Positions 44,547-54,468 of a stretch of 64,000 nt of DNA are shown here, piece by piece (the stretch's first letter is position 1; each line of letters opens with the position of its first letter). The translations under genes were made by a program, and so were the position numbers. The stretch is from Neoasaia chiangmaiensis (GTDB lineage Bacteria > Pseudomonadota > Alphaproteobacteria > Acetobacterales > Acetobacteraceae), in the NCBI RefSeq assembly GCF_002005465.1, contig NZ_CP014691.1, positions 2,700,001 to 2,764,000 of the forward strand, in the 5' to 3' direction. The notes under the pieces were generated by a model. It ran no database searches, had not been told where the DNA came from, and saw only the letters and a program-made list of their open reading frames with translations.

Positions 44547-47249
44547 ATGGCAACGATCTATATCGACGGCCGGGCCGTGGAGGCGCGGGCCAATGAAAAC
44601 CTGCTTCAGGCCTGCCTCGAAGCCGGAACGGATTTGCCCTATTTCTGCTGGCATCCGGAACTGGGTTCCGTCGGCGCATGTCGCCAGTGTGCGGTCAAAC
44701 AGTTCGCGAACCCGGACGACAAGCGCGGCCGTATTGTAATGGCCTGCATGACGCCCGTGACCGAGGGCGCCATCATTTCGGTGGACGATCCGGAGGCCAA
44801 GGAATTCCGTGGGGAAGTGGTCGAATGGTTGATGACCAACCATCCGCACGATTGTCCGGTCTGCGAGGAAGGCGGTGAGTGCCATCTCCAGGACATGACG
44901 GTGATGACCGGGCATCGGGAACGCCGTTTCAAGTTCGACAAGCGCACGCACAAGAATCAGGACCTCGGGCCTTTCGTGAAGCACGAAATGAACCGGTGCA
45001 TCGCGTGTTATCGCTGCGTCCGGTACTACCGTGATTATGCGGGCGGCGAGGATCTTGGCGTCTTCGCGCAGCACAACAACGTCTATTTCGGGCGCCATGC
45101 CAGCGGCACGCTGGAAAGCACGTTTGCGGGCAATCTGATCGAGGTGTGCCCGACAGGGGTCTTCACCGACAAACCGTTCTCCGCGATGTATTCCCGTAAA
45201 TGGGACATGCGTGGCGCGCCGTCGGTCTGCACCCATTGTTCGAGCGGTTGCAACACGATCATCAACGAGCGCGCAGGCAAGGTTCGCCGGACGATCAACC
45301 GCTATAACGAGGACGTCAATCGCTACTTCCTGTGCGATCGCGGTCGTTACGGCAACGGCTTCGTCAATGCCCCCACGCGCCTGCGCGCGGCCGGCTATGT
45401 GATCGATGGACAGATGACCCCCGTGCCACCGGCGCAGGCGCTTTCGCGTTTAGCGGAAATGGCGGCGAATGGGCCGATCGTGGGTATCGGCTCGGGCCGT
45501 GCGTCGGTTGAGTCGAATTACGCCCTGCGCGCCCTGGTCGGCGCATCGGGATTCTCGACCGGGTGGGCGGAACCGATGCATGGCGTCGTCACGCTGGCGT
45601 CCGATCTGTTGCGCACAACGCCGGCACGGGTCGCGACGTTGCAGGAATCGGAGCATGCCGATGCCGTGCTGGTTCTGGGTGAGGACGTCTCCGCCACTGC
45701 ACCGCGTCTGAGTCTCGCCTTGCGCCAGACACGGCGCGAGGCGTGCAACAAGCTGGCGGATGCCGCGCGCATTCCGCATTGGCTGGACGCTCCCGTGCGG
45801 ACGTTGGGCTCGGAAATGCTGGCGCCAATCTATATTGCCACGCCGGCGCCAACGGATCTGGATGGCGTGGCGACCGTGTCGTTACGTGCGATGCCCGACG
45901 ACATCGCGCGGCTTGGCTTCGCGATTGCCAATCGTATCGATGCCAGTGCGCCTTCGGTGGACGGTCTAACGGAAGAGGAGAGCGCTCGGGTTGCCGCCAT
46001 CGCGGACGCGCTGATCGCCGCCGAACGCCCGCTCGTCGTTTCCGGTACGCAGTACGCGTCCGAGGCATTGTTGCAGGCCGCGGCCAATATCGCTGCGGCG
46101 CTTTCGGCCAGATCGCGCAATGCGAGCCTGTCGCTTGTCCTGCCGGAGGCCAACAGCCTCGGGCTGGCGATGATCGGTGGCATTTCGCTGGATGACGTGC
46201 GCGCTCAGGCGCTGTCAGGCCGGATCGGCACGCTGATTGTTATGGAAGCGGATCTGACGCGCCAGATGGACGCCGGCCCGCTGAACGAGATGCTGGGTGC
46301 CGTTCGGCATCTGGTCGTGATCGATCACTCGGTCACGCCGACGGCGGAGCGTGGGGAACTGGTTCTGCCGTCCACGGCATTCTCCGAATGCGGCGGTACG
46401 CTGGTCAGCATGGAAGGACGTGCGCAACGCTTCCTGCAGGTGGTCTATCCCGAGGCACCCTTGCAGGTCGGCTGGCGTTGGGTCCGCGATCTGGCCCGCG
46501 CCGTGGGTGCCGAGGACGTCGTCAACTGGATCACGCTGGATCAGGCGATTGCGGCGACCGCCGCCGAAGTGCCGGCATTGTCGCGGATTGGCGAGGCGGC
46601 CCCGGGCGCGGGCTACAAGCTCGAAGGCACGCCGCTGCGCAGTCAGACCGATCGCGTGAGCGGACGGACGGCAATCCGGGCCAATATCAGCGTGCGTGAC
46701 CTCCCGCCACCGCAATCGCCGGATACGCCGTTGCATTCGGATATGGAGGGTTCCTACAGCACCGAAATGCCGGGATCGCTGGTGCCGTTCTATCGCGTGC
46801 CGGGCTGGAACTCGGAGCAGTCGCTCAACAAGTTCCAGCAGGAGATCGGTGGCAAGATGCGTGGCGGAGATTCCGGCGTGCGTCTGCTCGACGATGCGAC
46901 GGATGTGCGCGTCTCGTACGGCGGAACGGCTCCCGATCGCTTTGCCGCGCGGACGGATGTGGTGCTGCTGCTACCCGAATATCGCGCTTTCGGAACGGAA
47001 GAGACGAGCATGCTCTCCGACCCGATCAAGGAGCGTGCGGCGGCTCCATCGATCCGTATCGGCGGCGATGTGGCGGTCGGGAGCACGGTTTCGGTCCAGA
47101 TTGGCGATGAGACCTACGAGGTGGCGGCGCAACATGATCCGTCGCTTCCCGCCGGCGTGGCGCTCTGCCCGCCGCATATGGTGGCGCGCGCCTTCACGGC
47201 ACCGCGTTGGGTGGCGATGCGAACGATCAGCGCGGAGGCGGTGGCTTAA
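44547..47249 (+). CDS. nuoG: NADH-quinone oxidoreductase subunit G
   Basis: 900 residues, the largest peripheral subunit. The N-terminal [2Fe-2S] N1b domain has CWHPELGSVGACRQCAV and ACMTPV. The N5 site is HDCPVCEEGGEC, and N4 uses CIACYRCVRYYR with CPTGVF. Next comes C228-x2-C231-x3-C235-x27-C263, exactly the spacing and numbering of the extra cluster N7 in Escherichia coli NuoG. A degenerate molybdopterin-oxidoreductase-like domain fills the remainder. The ATG at 44547 has TAGGAG 8 nt upstream. An earlier in-frame start inside nuoF is rejected. Confidence 0.96.
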   Translation: MATIYIDGRAVEARANENLLQACLEAGTDLPYFCWHPELGSVGACRQCAVKQFANPDDKRGRIVMACMTPVTEGAIISVDDPEAKEFRGEVVEWLMTNHPHDCPVCEEGGECHLQDMTVMTGHRERRFKFDKRTHKNQDLGPFVKHEMNRCIACYRCVRYYRDYAGGEDLGVFAQHNNVYFGRHASGTLESTFAGNLIEVCPTGVFTDKPFSAMYSRKWDMRGAPSVCTHCSSGCNTIINERAGKVRRTINRYNEDVNRYFLCDRGRYGNGFVNAPTRLRAAGYVIDGQMTPVPPAQALSRLAEMAANGPIVGIGSGRASVESNYALRALVGASGFSTGWAEPMHGVVTLASDLLRTTPARVATLQESEHADAVLVLGEDVSATAPRLSLALRQTRREACNKLADAARIPHWLDAPVRTLGSEMLAPIYIATPAPTDLDGVATVSLRAMPDDIARLGFAIANRIDASAPSVDGLTEEESARVAAIADALIAAERPLVVSGTQYASEALLQAAANIAAALSARSRNASLSLVLPEANSLGLAMIGGISLDDVRAQALSGRIGTLIVMEADLTRQMDAGPLNEMLGAVRHLVVIDHSVTPTAERGELVLPSTAFSECGGTLVSMEGRAQRFLQVVYPEAPLQVGWRWVRDLARAVGAEDVVNWITLDQAIAATAAEVPALSRIGEAAPGAGYKLEGTPLRSQTDRVSGRTAIRANISVRDLPPPQSPDTPLHSDMEGSYSTEMPGSLVPFYRVPGWNSEQSLNKFQQEIGGKMRGGDSGVRLLDDATDVRVSYGGTAPDRFAARTDVVLLLPEYRAFGTEETSMLSDPIKERAAAPSIRIGGDVAVGSTVSVQIGDETYEVAAQHDPSLPAGVALCPPHMVARAFTAPRWVAMRTISAEAVA

Positions 47250-47252
47250 GTC

Positions 47253-48203
47253 ATGTGGTCGCTCCTCATTATTCTCGTCACTGTCTTCGGTGTCCTGGGC
47301 GTCGCCGCGATTTCGACGATGCTCGAACGTCGTTTGCTCGGTTTCTTTCAGGACCGTCCCGGCCCGAACCGTGTCGGTCCCTTTGGCCTGCTGCAGGTGA
47401 TGGCTGACGCGGTAAAGATGCTTTTCAAGCAGGACTGGATTCCGCCTTTCGCCGACAAGCCTGTTTTTCTGCTGGCGCCGGTGATCGGCTTTCTCGCCGT
47501 TCTGCTCTCTTTCGCCGTCGTGCCCGTTACGACGACGTGGAGCGTTGCAGGAACATTGAATGTCGGCCTGCTGTTCGTGTTCGGCATGATGGGGCTGGCC
47601 GTTTATTCGGTCGTGCTGGCCGGTTGGGCGTCGAACAACAAATTCGCGCTTCTCGGCGGCATGCGTGCTGCCGCGCAGATGCTCAGTTATGAAGTGTTCA
47701 TGGGGCTATCGCTCATGGGCGTCGTCATGACGGCCAGGTCCTTTTCGATGAACGACATCGTCGAGGCGCAGAGCAAGGTGTGGTTTATCGTTCCGCAGAT
47801 TCTGGGCGCTGTGGTGTTCCTTCTCGCCGGCATCGCGGAGACGCATCGCCTGCCGTTCGATCTGCCGGAAGGTGAAAACGAGCTGGGCGCGGGTTTCCAC
47901 ACCGAATATTCCGGCATGAAATTCGGCATGTTCTTTCTGGCGGAATATGCCGGCGTGGCGCTGATCTCGTGCCTGATTACCACGCTTTATCTCGGTGGGT
48001 GGCGCGGACCGCTACTGCCTCCGGCAGCGTGGTTCATCCTCAAGGCCGGTTTTCTCATCTGCTTCTTCATTCTGCTGCGTGCGGCCCTTCCGCGTCCGAG
48101 ATATGACCAGCTCATGTCGCTCGGCTGGAAGGTCCTGCTGCCGCTTTCCCTGCTCAATACCGTGGTCACCGGCGCAATCCTTTTGTTGCGCGCTTCGGCC
48201 TGA
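47253..48203 (+). CDS. nuoH: NADH-quinone oxidoreductase subunit H
   Basis: 316 residues, about eight membrane helices. It links the quinone site to the proton-pumping arm. The signature [25 protein letters not shown] is near residue 25, and [29 protein letters not shown], with the conserved acidic loop, near 190. It starts 3 bases after the nuoG stop. Confidence 0.97.
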   Translation: MWSLLIILVTVFGVLGVAAISTMLERRLLGFFQDRPGPNRVGPFGLLQVMADAVKMLFKQDWIPPFADKPVFLLAPVIGFLAVLLSFAVVPVTTTWSVAGTLNVGLLFVFGMMGLAVYSVVLAGWASNNKFALLGGMRAAAQMLSYEVFMGLSLMGVVMTARSFSMNDIVEAQSKVWFIVPQILGAVVFLLAGIAETHRLPFDLPEGENELGAGFHTEYSGMKFGMFFLAEYAGVALISCLITTLYLGGWRGPLLPPAAWFILKAGFLICFFILLRAALPRPRYDQLMSLGWKVLLPLSLLNTVVTGAILLLRASA

Positions 48204-48218
48204 GGTGGAGTTCTCGCC

Positions 48219-48731
48219 ATGATCGGCATCATACGCACCATCTGGCTGACCTTCCTGCACCTGTTCCACAAGAACGAGACGGTGCAGTATCCGGATGTCA
48301 AACCCTATCTTTCACCGCGCTATCGCGGGCGCATCGTGCTGACGCGCGATCCGTCCGGCGAGGAGCGCTGCGTCGCCTGCAATCTCTGCGCGGCGGCGTG
48401 TCCGGTGGATTGCATCAGCCTGCAGAAAGGCGAGCGCGACGGGCGCTGGTATCCGGAATTCTTCCAGATCAATTTTTCCCGCTGCATCTTCTGCGGCTTC
48501 TGCGAGGAAGCCTGCCCGACCTATGCCATTCAGCTCACGCCCGATTTCGAGATGAGCGAATATGTCCGGCAGAACCTCGTTTATGAAAAGGAGGATCTGC
48601 TCATCAGCGGACCCGGCAAGGTGCCTGACTACAGCTTCTACAATGTGTCGGGCCTGGCCATTCCGGGCAAGGGCAAGGGCGAGGCCGAACGTGAGGCGCC
48701 GCCGGTCGACACCCATTCGTTGATGCCGTGA
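48219..48731 (+). CDS. nuoI: NADH-quinone oxidoreductase subunit I
   Basis: 170 residues. Ferredoxin-type subunit holding clusters N6a and N6b through two full C-x2-C-x2-C-x3-C sets: [15 protein letters not shown] near residue 51 and [15 protein letters not shown] near 88. It passes electrons from NuoG to NuoB. The amphipathic N-terminus ([20 protein letters not shown]) lies on the membrane surface. Confidence 0.97.
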   Translation: MIGIIRTIWLTFLHLFHKNETVQYPDVKPYLSPRYRGRIVLTRDPSGEERCVACNLCAAACPVDCISLQKGERDGRWYPEFFQINFSRCIFCGFCEEACPTYAIQLTPDFEMSEYVRQNLVYEKEDLLISGPGKVPDYSFYNVSGLAIPGKGKGEAEREAPPVDTHSLMP

Positions 48732-48733
48732 TC

Positions 48734-49252
48734 ATGAGTATTTCCCTCGAAATCTACGGGCTTGTCGCCATCTGCGCTACCGCGATGGTCATCACCCGAC
48801 CGATAGCGGTGCATGCGCTGCTTTACCTTGTCACGGCGCTGCTGGCGCTGGCCTGCGTATTCGACGTGCTTGGCGCGCCGTTCGCCGCGGTGCTGGAAGT
48901 CATCATCTATGCCGGCGCGATCATCGTCCTGTTCGTTTTCGTCGTCATGATGGTCAATCTCGGGCAGCCGGATGAGCTGCGCGAGAAGGGATGGCTGTCG
49001 GCCGGGACATGGACCGGCCCATCCATCCTGGCGCTCCTGCTGCTGAGCACGATGATCTACGCATTGTGGCATGGCACCGCTCCGGCGAACGGTCCGGCGA
49101 ACGGTCCGGCGATGGGGCCGATCGGGCCTCAGGAAGTCGGGTTGTCGCTCTACGGACCGTATATTCTTACGGTCGAGCTTTCGTCCTTCCTCCTTCTGGC
49201 GGGCCTGGTCAGCGCGTATCATATCGGACGTCGGATCGGGGAGAAGAACTGA
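48734..49252 (+). CDS. nuoJ: NADH-quinone oxidoreductase subunit J
   Basis: 172 residues, five membrane helices. The conserved helix [20 protein letters not shown] contains the pi-bulge region used in coupling. A short tandem repeat in the loop ([14 protein letters not shown], 12-bp DNA unit near 49083-49118) looks like local slippage. ATG 48734 is chosen. A GTG at 48728 overlapping the nuoI stop would add two residues. Confidence 0.94.
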   Translation: MSISLEIYGLVAICATAMVITRPIAVHALLYLVTALLALACVFDVLGAPFAAVLEVIIYAGAIIVLFVFVVMMVNLGQPDELREKGWLSAGTWTGPSILALLLLSTMIYALWHGTAPANGPANGPAMGPIGPQEVGLSLYGPYILTVELSSFLLLAGLVSAYHIGRRIGEKN

Positions 49253-49563
49253 TGAATCCTGCCGATCCCAGCGGTGCGCTCATCATCGCCATCATTCTTT
49301 TCGCGCTCGGTATGACGGGTGTGATGGTGCGCCGGAACCTGTTGTTCATGCTGATGTCCGTCGAGATCATGCTGAACGCTGCCGCGCTGGCTTTCGTCGC
49401 CGCCGGCGATCGTTGGCATGCGGCGGACGGTCAGGTGATGTTCATCATGATCGTCTCCTTCGCCGCCGCCGAAGCCGCCGTCGGGCTTGCGATCATCCTT
49501 CGCATGCATGCCGCCGGTCGTTCCACGCTTGATGCCGATACCGGCAATCGTTTGAAGGGGTAA
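49252..49563 (+). CDS. nuoK: NADH-quinone oxidoreductase subunit K
   Basis: 103 residues, three membrane helices. Conserved [33 protein letters not shown] includes the buried glutamates used in proton transfer (SVEIMLN). The second Glu is in [13 protein letters not shown]. The ATG overlaps the last base of the nuoJ stop. A longer frame from 48991 is an artefact. Confidence 0.96.
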   Translation: MNPADPSGALIIAIILFALGMTGVMVRRNLLFMLMSVEIMLNAAALAFVAAGDRWHAADGQVMFIMIVSFAAAEAAVGLAIILRMHAAGRSTLDADTGNRLKG

Positions 49564-49568
49564 GGGTC

Positions 49569-51410
49569 GTGGCCGCTTTGCTTCCGCTTGTTATCCTTTT
49601 CCCTCTCGCGGTTTCGATCATTCTCCTCCTGTCGCGCGGCAACATGCCCGCGAAGGCGACGAGCGGTCTGGTCGGCATCGGCATGGGGCTGTGCGCCGCC
49701 CTTGCCGTTGCCGAGGCGATATCCTTCCTCAGCGGACCGTATTCGACCGGTTCGATCCACGTGGTGTTGTGGAACTGGATCCAGGCCGGAGGTTTCACGT
49801 CCCAGATCGCGCTGACGCTGGATCGGCTATCGCTGGTGATGATGCTGGTCGTGAGCTGCATCGGCTTCCTGATCCTGATCTATGCCTGCGCCTATATGAT
49901 CGACGATCCGGATATCGCCCGGTTCTTCGCCTACATGACGCTGTTCGTCGCTTCCATGCTGCTGCTGGTCCTGTCTTCCGACATGCTGGCCATCTATGTC
50001 GGCTGGGAAGGGGTGGGGCTTTGCTCCTACCTGCTGGTCGGCTTCTGGTATCATGAGATTCCCAACGCCCGCGCCGCGCGCAAGGCGTTTGTTGTCACGC
50101 GTATCGGCGATGCGATGTTTCTCGTCGGACTACTGATCCTGGCGACGGGTGTCGGCAGTCTCGATATCGGCACCGTTCTCTCGGCCGTCCCGCACGCGCC
50201 GCCGATCGCCATTACGCTGGCGGCGTTCCTCCTGCTCGGCGGGGCCGTCGCGAAATCCGCTCAGGTGCCGTTGCAGACCTGGCTGCCGGACGCCATGGCA
50301 GGCCCGACGCCGGTTTCCGCGCTGATCCATGCGGCAACGATGGTCACGGCGGGTGTCTATCTGATCGCACGGCTGCATCCGCTGTTTCTGGCGGCACCTT
50401 CGGCAATGCTGACCTGCGCCATCATCGGCTTTGTCACCATCCTTCTCGCCGCCGGCAGCGCCATGGTGCAGACGGATATCAAGCGCATTCTCGCCTATTC
50501 GACCATGAGCCAGCTTGGATACATGTATCTCGGTCTGGGTTGCGGTGCGTGGGATGCGGCGATCTTCCATCTTGTCACGCATGCGTTCTTCAAGGCGCTG
50601 CTGTTCATGGCGGCCGGTTCGATCATTCTCCGGACGCATCACGAGCAGGACATCTACAAGATGGGTGGCTTGCGCAAGGAAATGCCCGGGGTGTTCTACG
50701 CATTCCTGGCCGGTTCCGTCGCCCTGGCAGGTCTGCCGCTGATTTCCGCCGGATATTTCTCGAAAGAGATGATCCTGCAGAACGCCTACGATCTCAGCCC
50801 CGTCTTCTGGGCAGGCGCATTGCTGGGCGCGTTCCTGACGTCGATCTACATCTTCCGCTGCGTGTTCATCGTGTTCTGGGGCACGCCGCGCACCCATGCA
50901 CATGGGCATTCCGGACCCGTGCAGATGGTGCCGCTGGCGATCCTCAGCGTTCTGGCGATCGGTGGTGGCTGGATGGAAATGCCGAGCGCGATCGCGCCGG
51001 TGCATGTCTTCTCCAACCTGCTCGCGCCGGTGCTCGGCGTATTGCCGGAAGAACATGGCGGCGCGGTCCTGCTGCTGATCGGCTCGATCGTCCCGCTGAT
51101 CGGCGTGTCCATCGCCTGGGCGATCTGGAAGCCGCGTGACGTGGCGCCTGTGCCCGATAACCGGCCCATGATCCAGACGCTTCGGGCCGACTGGGGCTTC
51201 GACCGGCTTTACGATGTTCTCTTCGTTCGTCCCTTCCTGGCGCTTGGCCGCCAGAACAAGGGCGATTTCATCGACCTGTTCTACGATCTCCTCGCCATGA
51301 CGACGCAAGCCGGCGGTCGCGGCCTCGGCCATATGCAAACCGGCCAGGTCCGTCGTTACGTCGGATGGATCGCGGCCGGAACGGTCCTTGCTCTTTGTCT
51401 GGCGGTATGA
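49569..51410 (+). CDS. nuoL: NADH-quinone oxidoreductase subunit L (antiporter-like)
   Basis: 613 residues. Distal proton-pumping subunit with about 16 helices. The core segment VAKSAQVPLQTWLPDAMAGPTPVSALIHAATMVTAGVYLI carries the conserved Lys, and IKRILAYSTMSQLGYMYLGLG follows. The long C-terminal lateral helix region is present. It begins with GTG 49569, five bases after nuoK. Confidence 0.96.
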   Translation: MAALLPLVILFPLAVSIILLLSRGNMPAKATSGLVGIGMGLCAALAVAEAISFLSGPYSTGSIHVVLWNWIQAGGFTSQIALTLDRLSLVMMLVVSCIGFLILIYACAYMIDDPDIARFFAYMTLFVASMLLLVLSSDMLAIYVGWEGVGLCSYLLVGFWYHEIPNARAARKAFVVTRIGDAMFLVGLLILATGVGSLDIGTVLSAVPHAPPIAITLAAFLLLGGAVAKSAQVPLQTWLPDAMAGPTPVSALIHAATMVTAGVYLIARLHPLFLAAPSAMLTCAIIGFVTILLAAGSAMVQTDIKRILAYSTMSQLGYMYLGLGCGAWDAAIFHLVTHAFFKALLFMAAGSIILRTHHEQDIYKMGGLRKEMPGVFYAFLAGSVALAGLPLISAGYFSKEMILQNAYDLSPVFWAGALLGAFLTSIYIFRCVFIVFWGTPRTHAHGHSGPVQMVPLAILSVLAIGGGWMEMPSAIAPVHVFSNLLAPVLGVLPEEHGGAVLLLIGSIVPLIGVSIAWAIWKPRDVAPVPDNRPMIQTLRADWGFDRLYDVLFVRPFLALGRQNKGDFIDLFYDLLAMTTQAGGRGLGHMQTGQVRRYVGWIAAGTVLALCLAV

Positions 51411-52897
51411 CGATGTTCGCACTCCCCGCCCTTGTGGCACTTCCCTTCCTCGGCGGTCTGGCGGCCTGGCTCGTCGGCATCCGCGGGCCGTCGCGTATGC
51501 CGTGGATCGCCAGTCTGGCGACCGTCGTCCTGCAAATCCTGCTGCTTCTCGACCTGACGCTCGGCACGGCCGGCATGCCGGGGTGGCGGGCACATTTCGC
51601 GGCGCCCTGGGTGCCGCTGCTGGGTATCGACTTCCGGCTGGACATGGATGGGTTGAGCCTTGTCCTTCTATGGCTGAACGTTCTGATTTCCCTGCCTTGC
51701 GTGCTGCTGTCGTCACGTAACGTGCGGGAGCGGGCCGGGCTGTTCCATTTCCTGATCCTGGCGACGGTCGCTGGCATCAACGGCGTGTTCGTCGCGACCG
51801 ATCTTTTCCTGTTCTTCTTCTTCTGGGAACTGATGCTGCTGCCGATGTTCGGCGTCATCCTGATCTGGGGACACGAAGGTCGCGCCCGTGCGGCGCTGAA
51901 GTTCTTCCTGTTCACGCAAGGCAGCGGCCTGCTGATGCTGCTGGCGATCCTGGCGCTGGTCATCGTGCATGCGCAGCATACCGGCGTGCTGACGTTCAAC
52001 TATTTCGCCCTGGCTCAAACGGGGGCGATGTCGCCTCTGGCGCCGTTCATCATGGCGGGCTTCTTCATCGCCTTCGCCGTCAAGCTGCCGATGGTGCCGT
52101 TCCACGCATGGCTGCCGGACACCTATGCCGAATCACCGACTGCCGGCAGCATTCTGCTTTCCGGCGTGCTGGCCAAGACGGGTGGCTATGGCATGATCCG
52201 TTACGTGGTGATGCTGTTTCCCGGTGCGAGCGCGCATCTTGCACCGCTGGCCATGTCGCTCGGCGTGGTCGGCATTCTGTATTGCGCCTGGCTTGCGGTT
52301 TCGCAGGACGATATCAAGCGGCTGATCGCCTATTCCTCGGTCAGTCACCTTGGTTACATTCTTTTGGGCGTTTTCTCCGGCACGCGGATCGGCATGGAGG
52401 GGGCGGTCATCCAGATGGTGGCGCATGGCCTGAGCACAGGCGCCCTGTTCGTGATCGCGGGTTTCGTGGAGGACCGGACCGGCACGCGCGACATGTCGCG
52501 CCTTGGCGGCCTCTGGCCCGCGATGCCGCAATTCTCGGCAATGGCGATGTTCTTTGCCGCTGCGACGCTCGGCCTGCCGGGTCTGGGCAATTTCGTTGGC
52601 GAGTTCCTGGTGCTGATGGGTACATGGCAGGCCAGCCATGTGATGACATATTTCGCCGCAGCGGGCGCGGTCCTGTCGTCCATCTATTCGCTTACGATGA
52701 TGATGCGCGTTTTCTACGGTCCGCCGAAGGCGCCGGATGCGCGCCCGCTCGGGTTGCCGTCTTTTTCGCATCTGACGGTGCTGGGTGCCGCTGCCGTGCT
52801 GCTGCTGGCACTGGGCGTCTATCCCCAGCCGGTGTTGAACCTTTCCACACCCGCCAGCCTGCATATGGTTGATCTTGCCGAGGAGACGGCACGCTAA
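51407..52897 (+). CDS. nuoM: NADH-quinone oxidoreductase subunit M (antiporter-like)
   Basis: 496 residues. Second antiporter-like pump subunit. FFFWELMLLPMFGVILIWG contains the conserved Glu on helix 5. VKLPMVPFHAWLPDTYAESPTAGSILLSGVLAKTGGYG holds the pumping Lys, and DIKRLIAYSSVSHLGYI follows. The ATG at 51407 overlaps the nuoL stop (ATGA). An upstream in-frame start within nuoL is rejected. Confidence 0.96.
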   Translation: MTMFALPALVALPFLGGLAAWLVGIRGPSRMPWIASLATVVLQILLLLDLTLGTAGMPGWRAHFAAPWVPLLGIDFRLDMDGLSLVLLWLNVLISLPCVLLSSRNVRERAGLFHFLILATVAGINGVFVATDLFLFFFFWELMLLPMFGVILIWGHEGRARAALKFFLFTQGSGLLMLLAILALVIVHAQHTGVLTFNYFALAQTGAMSPLAPFIMAGFFIAFAVKLPMVPFHAWLPDTYAESPTAGSILLSGVLAKTGGYGMIRYVVMLFPGASAHLAPLAMSLGVVGILYCAWLAVSQDDIKRLIAYSSVSHLGYILLGVFSGTRIGMEGAVIQMVAHGLSTGALFVIAGFVEDRTGTRDMSRLGGLWPAMPQFSAMAMFFAAATLGLPGLGNFVGEFLVLMGTWQASHVMTYFAAAGAVLSSIYSLTMMMRVFYGPPKAPDARPLGLPSFSHLTVLGAAAVLLLALGVYPQPVLNLSTPASLHMVDLAEETAR

Positions 52898-54360
52898 TGA
52901 TGTCCTACTCCTTTCTTCCCAATGCCGTGCTGATCCTGTGTCTCGGCAGTCTGGTCCAGATGGCGGCCATCGCGGCGAAGCGCCATGTCGGCCGCGATGC
53001 GCTTATCGGTTTTCTGGTTCTCGTTGCATCGCTGATCGGCATTTTCATGCCGACGGTGCTAATCATGACCGGCGCCATGCCGCTTTTCGCGCCCGATCCA
53101 TGGGCATCCTATAACGCGGCGCTGATCGTGCTGTCCGCCATGGCCATTCATATCATGTCCTGGCGTAACCCGGTGGTGGAGGATGAGGCCGTCGGCAGCG
53201 AGTATTATCTGCTGCTGACACTCACAACGCTTGGTTCCGTCATCATGACGGCGGCGATTCATGACATCACCTTCTTCATTGGGCTGGAGACGCTTAGCCT
53301 GTCGCTGCTGGGGCTGATCGCCTTCCGCAATCGCCGGATCGATGCGGGTGAGGCGGCGATGAAATACATCGTGCTGTCCGGCGTTTCGTCGGCGACGCTG
53401 GTCTTCGGGTTTGCGCTGAACTATGCGGAAACGGGGTCGCTGCGCTTCCTGTCGCCGTCGATCGCGAATGCGCCGGAGCCGATCCTTGCTTCCATGGGCG
53501 TGATTCTGGTCCTGACCGGCATGTTCTTCAAGCTTTCCGCCGTGCCGTTCCATCTCTGGCTCGCGGATGTTCTGGAGGGCACGTCCATTCCCGTTGCGGC
53601 TCTGGTGGCGGTGATCTCTAAGGTCGCGCTGTTCTCGGCGATGGTGCGGTATTTTTCCTCGGTCAATCTGTATGTGCCGAGCGCGCAGGTGGACGAGATC
53701 CTCGTCGTGGCGATCCTGAGCATGATCGGTGGCAACCTGCTGGCGCTGTCGCAGACGAACCTCAAGCGACTGCTGGCCGGTTCCTCCATCGCGCATATCG
53801 GATATCTGCTGGTGGCGTTCCTCTCGCCGGGCCCATTCGGATTGGCCAGCGCGGCGTTCTATCTGGCAGCCTATTCGGCGGCGACGCTGGGCATGTTCGC
53901 GATCATGGCAGGCGTGATGCCGCAGGGTGCGGATATCGACGACTGGTATGGGCTTTTCCGGCGCAAACCGGCCGCCGCGCTGGCGATGTCGGTGATGCTG
54001 ATTTCGCTGGCCGGTATTCCGCCTGCTGTGGGTTTCTTCGCGAAATTCTATATCGCGGCCGCCGGTATCTCCGCGCATCGTATCCTGCTGTTGCTGGTGC
54101 TCGTGTTGAGCAGCACGATCGGGCTTTATTATTACCTGCGCCTGATCCGCATCATGATGCTGCCTGCGCCGACGGAAGCATCGCTGCCGGAAGTCGAGGC
54201 GCCCTGGGGTGGCAATACCGCATTGATTACAGTGCTTGCCGTTGCGACGATCCTGTTCGGAATATTCCCCAGCGGTCTGGTGGGCGTCGGGCGTAACCTG
54301 CTTGCCCCGCCGCCGCCGGCCAACGCGGTGGCGGACAATACCGCTGGCGTCGGTCCGTAA
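52897..54360 (+). CDS. nuoN: NADH-quinone oxidoreductase subunit N (antiporter-like)
   Basis: 487 residues. Third antiporter-like subunit and last gene of the operon. FFKLSAVPFHLWLADVLEGTSIPVAALVAVISKVALFS is the Lys-bearing core. NLKRLLAGSSIAHIGYLLVAF and ISLAGIPPAVGFFAKFYI follow. The start overlaps the nuoM stop by one base. An intrinsic terminator lies 65 bases after its stop. Confidence 0.96.
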   Translation: MMSYSFLPNAVLILCLGSLVQMAAIAAKRHVGRDALIGFLVLVASLIGIFMPTVLIMTGAMPLFAPDPWASYNAALIVLSAMAIHIMSWRNPVVEDEAVGSEYYLLLTLTTLGSVIMTAAIHDITFFIGLETLSLSLLGLIAFRNRRIDAGEAAMKYIVLSGVSSATLVFGFALNYAETGSLRFLSPSIANAPEPILASMGVILVLTGMFFKLSAVPFHLWLADVLEGTSIPVAALVAVISKVALFSAMVRYFSSVNLYVPSAQVDEILVVAILSMIGGNLLALSQTNLKRLLAGSSIAHIGYLLVAFLSPGPFGLASAAFYLAAYSAATLGMFAIMAGVMPQGADIDDWYGLFRRKPAAALAMSVMLISLAGIPPAVGFFAKFYIAAAGISAHRILLLLVLVLSSTIGLYYYLRLIRIMMLPAPTEASLPEVEAPWGGNTALITVLAVATILFGIFPSGLVGVGRNLLAPPPPANAVADNTAGVGP

Positions 54361-54424
54361 ACGCCGAAAATCCGGCGGGTTCGCAACGAAGCCCGTTCGG
54401 TTGCGCTAAGGCTTTCTGATTGTC

Positions 54425-54453
54425 ACGCCCGATGCTCCGTCATCGGGCGTTTT
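54425..54453 (+). terminator. Intrinsic terminator after the nuo operon
   Basis: ACGCCCGATG (54425-54434) pairs perfectly with CATCGGGCGT (54441-54450) over a 6-nt loop and is followed by TTTT. It separates nuoN from the radical SAM gene that starts at 54469. Confidence 0.85.
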
Positions 54454-54468
54454 CATTCTGGAGCCGAC

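Noticed and set aside
48991-49563. 190-codon ORF covering nuoJ's end and nuoK
   Set aside because: Its first part is an out-of-frame shadow of nuoJ. NuoK starts at 49252 with its conserved N-terminus.
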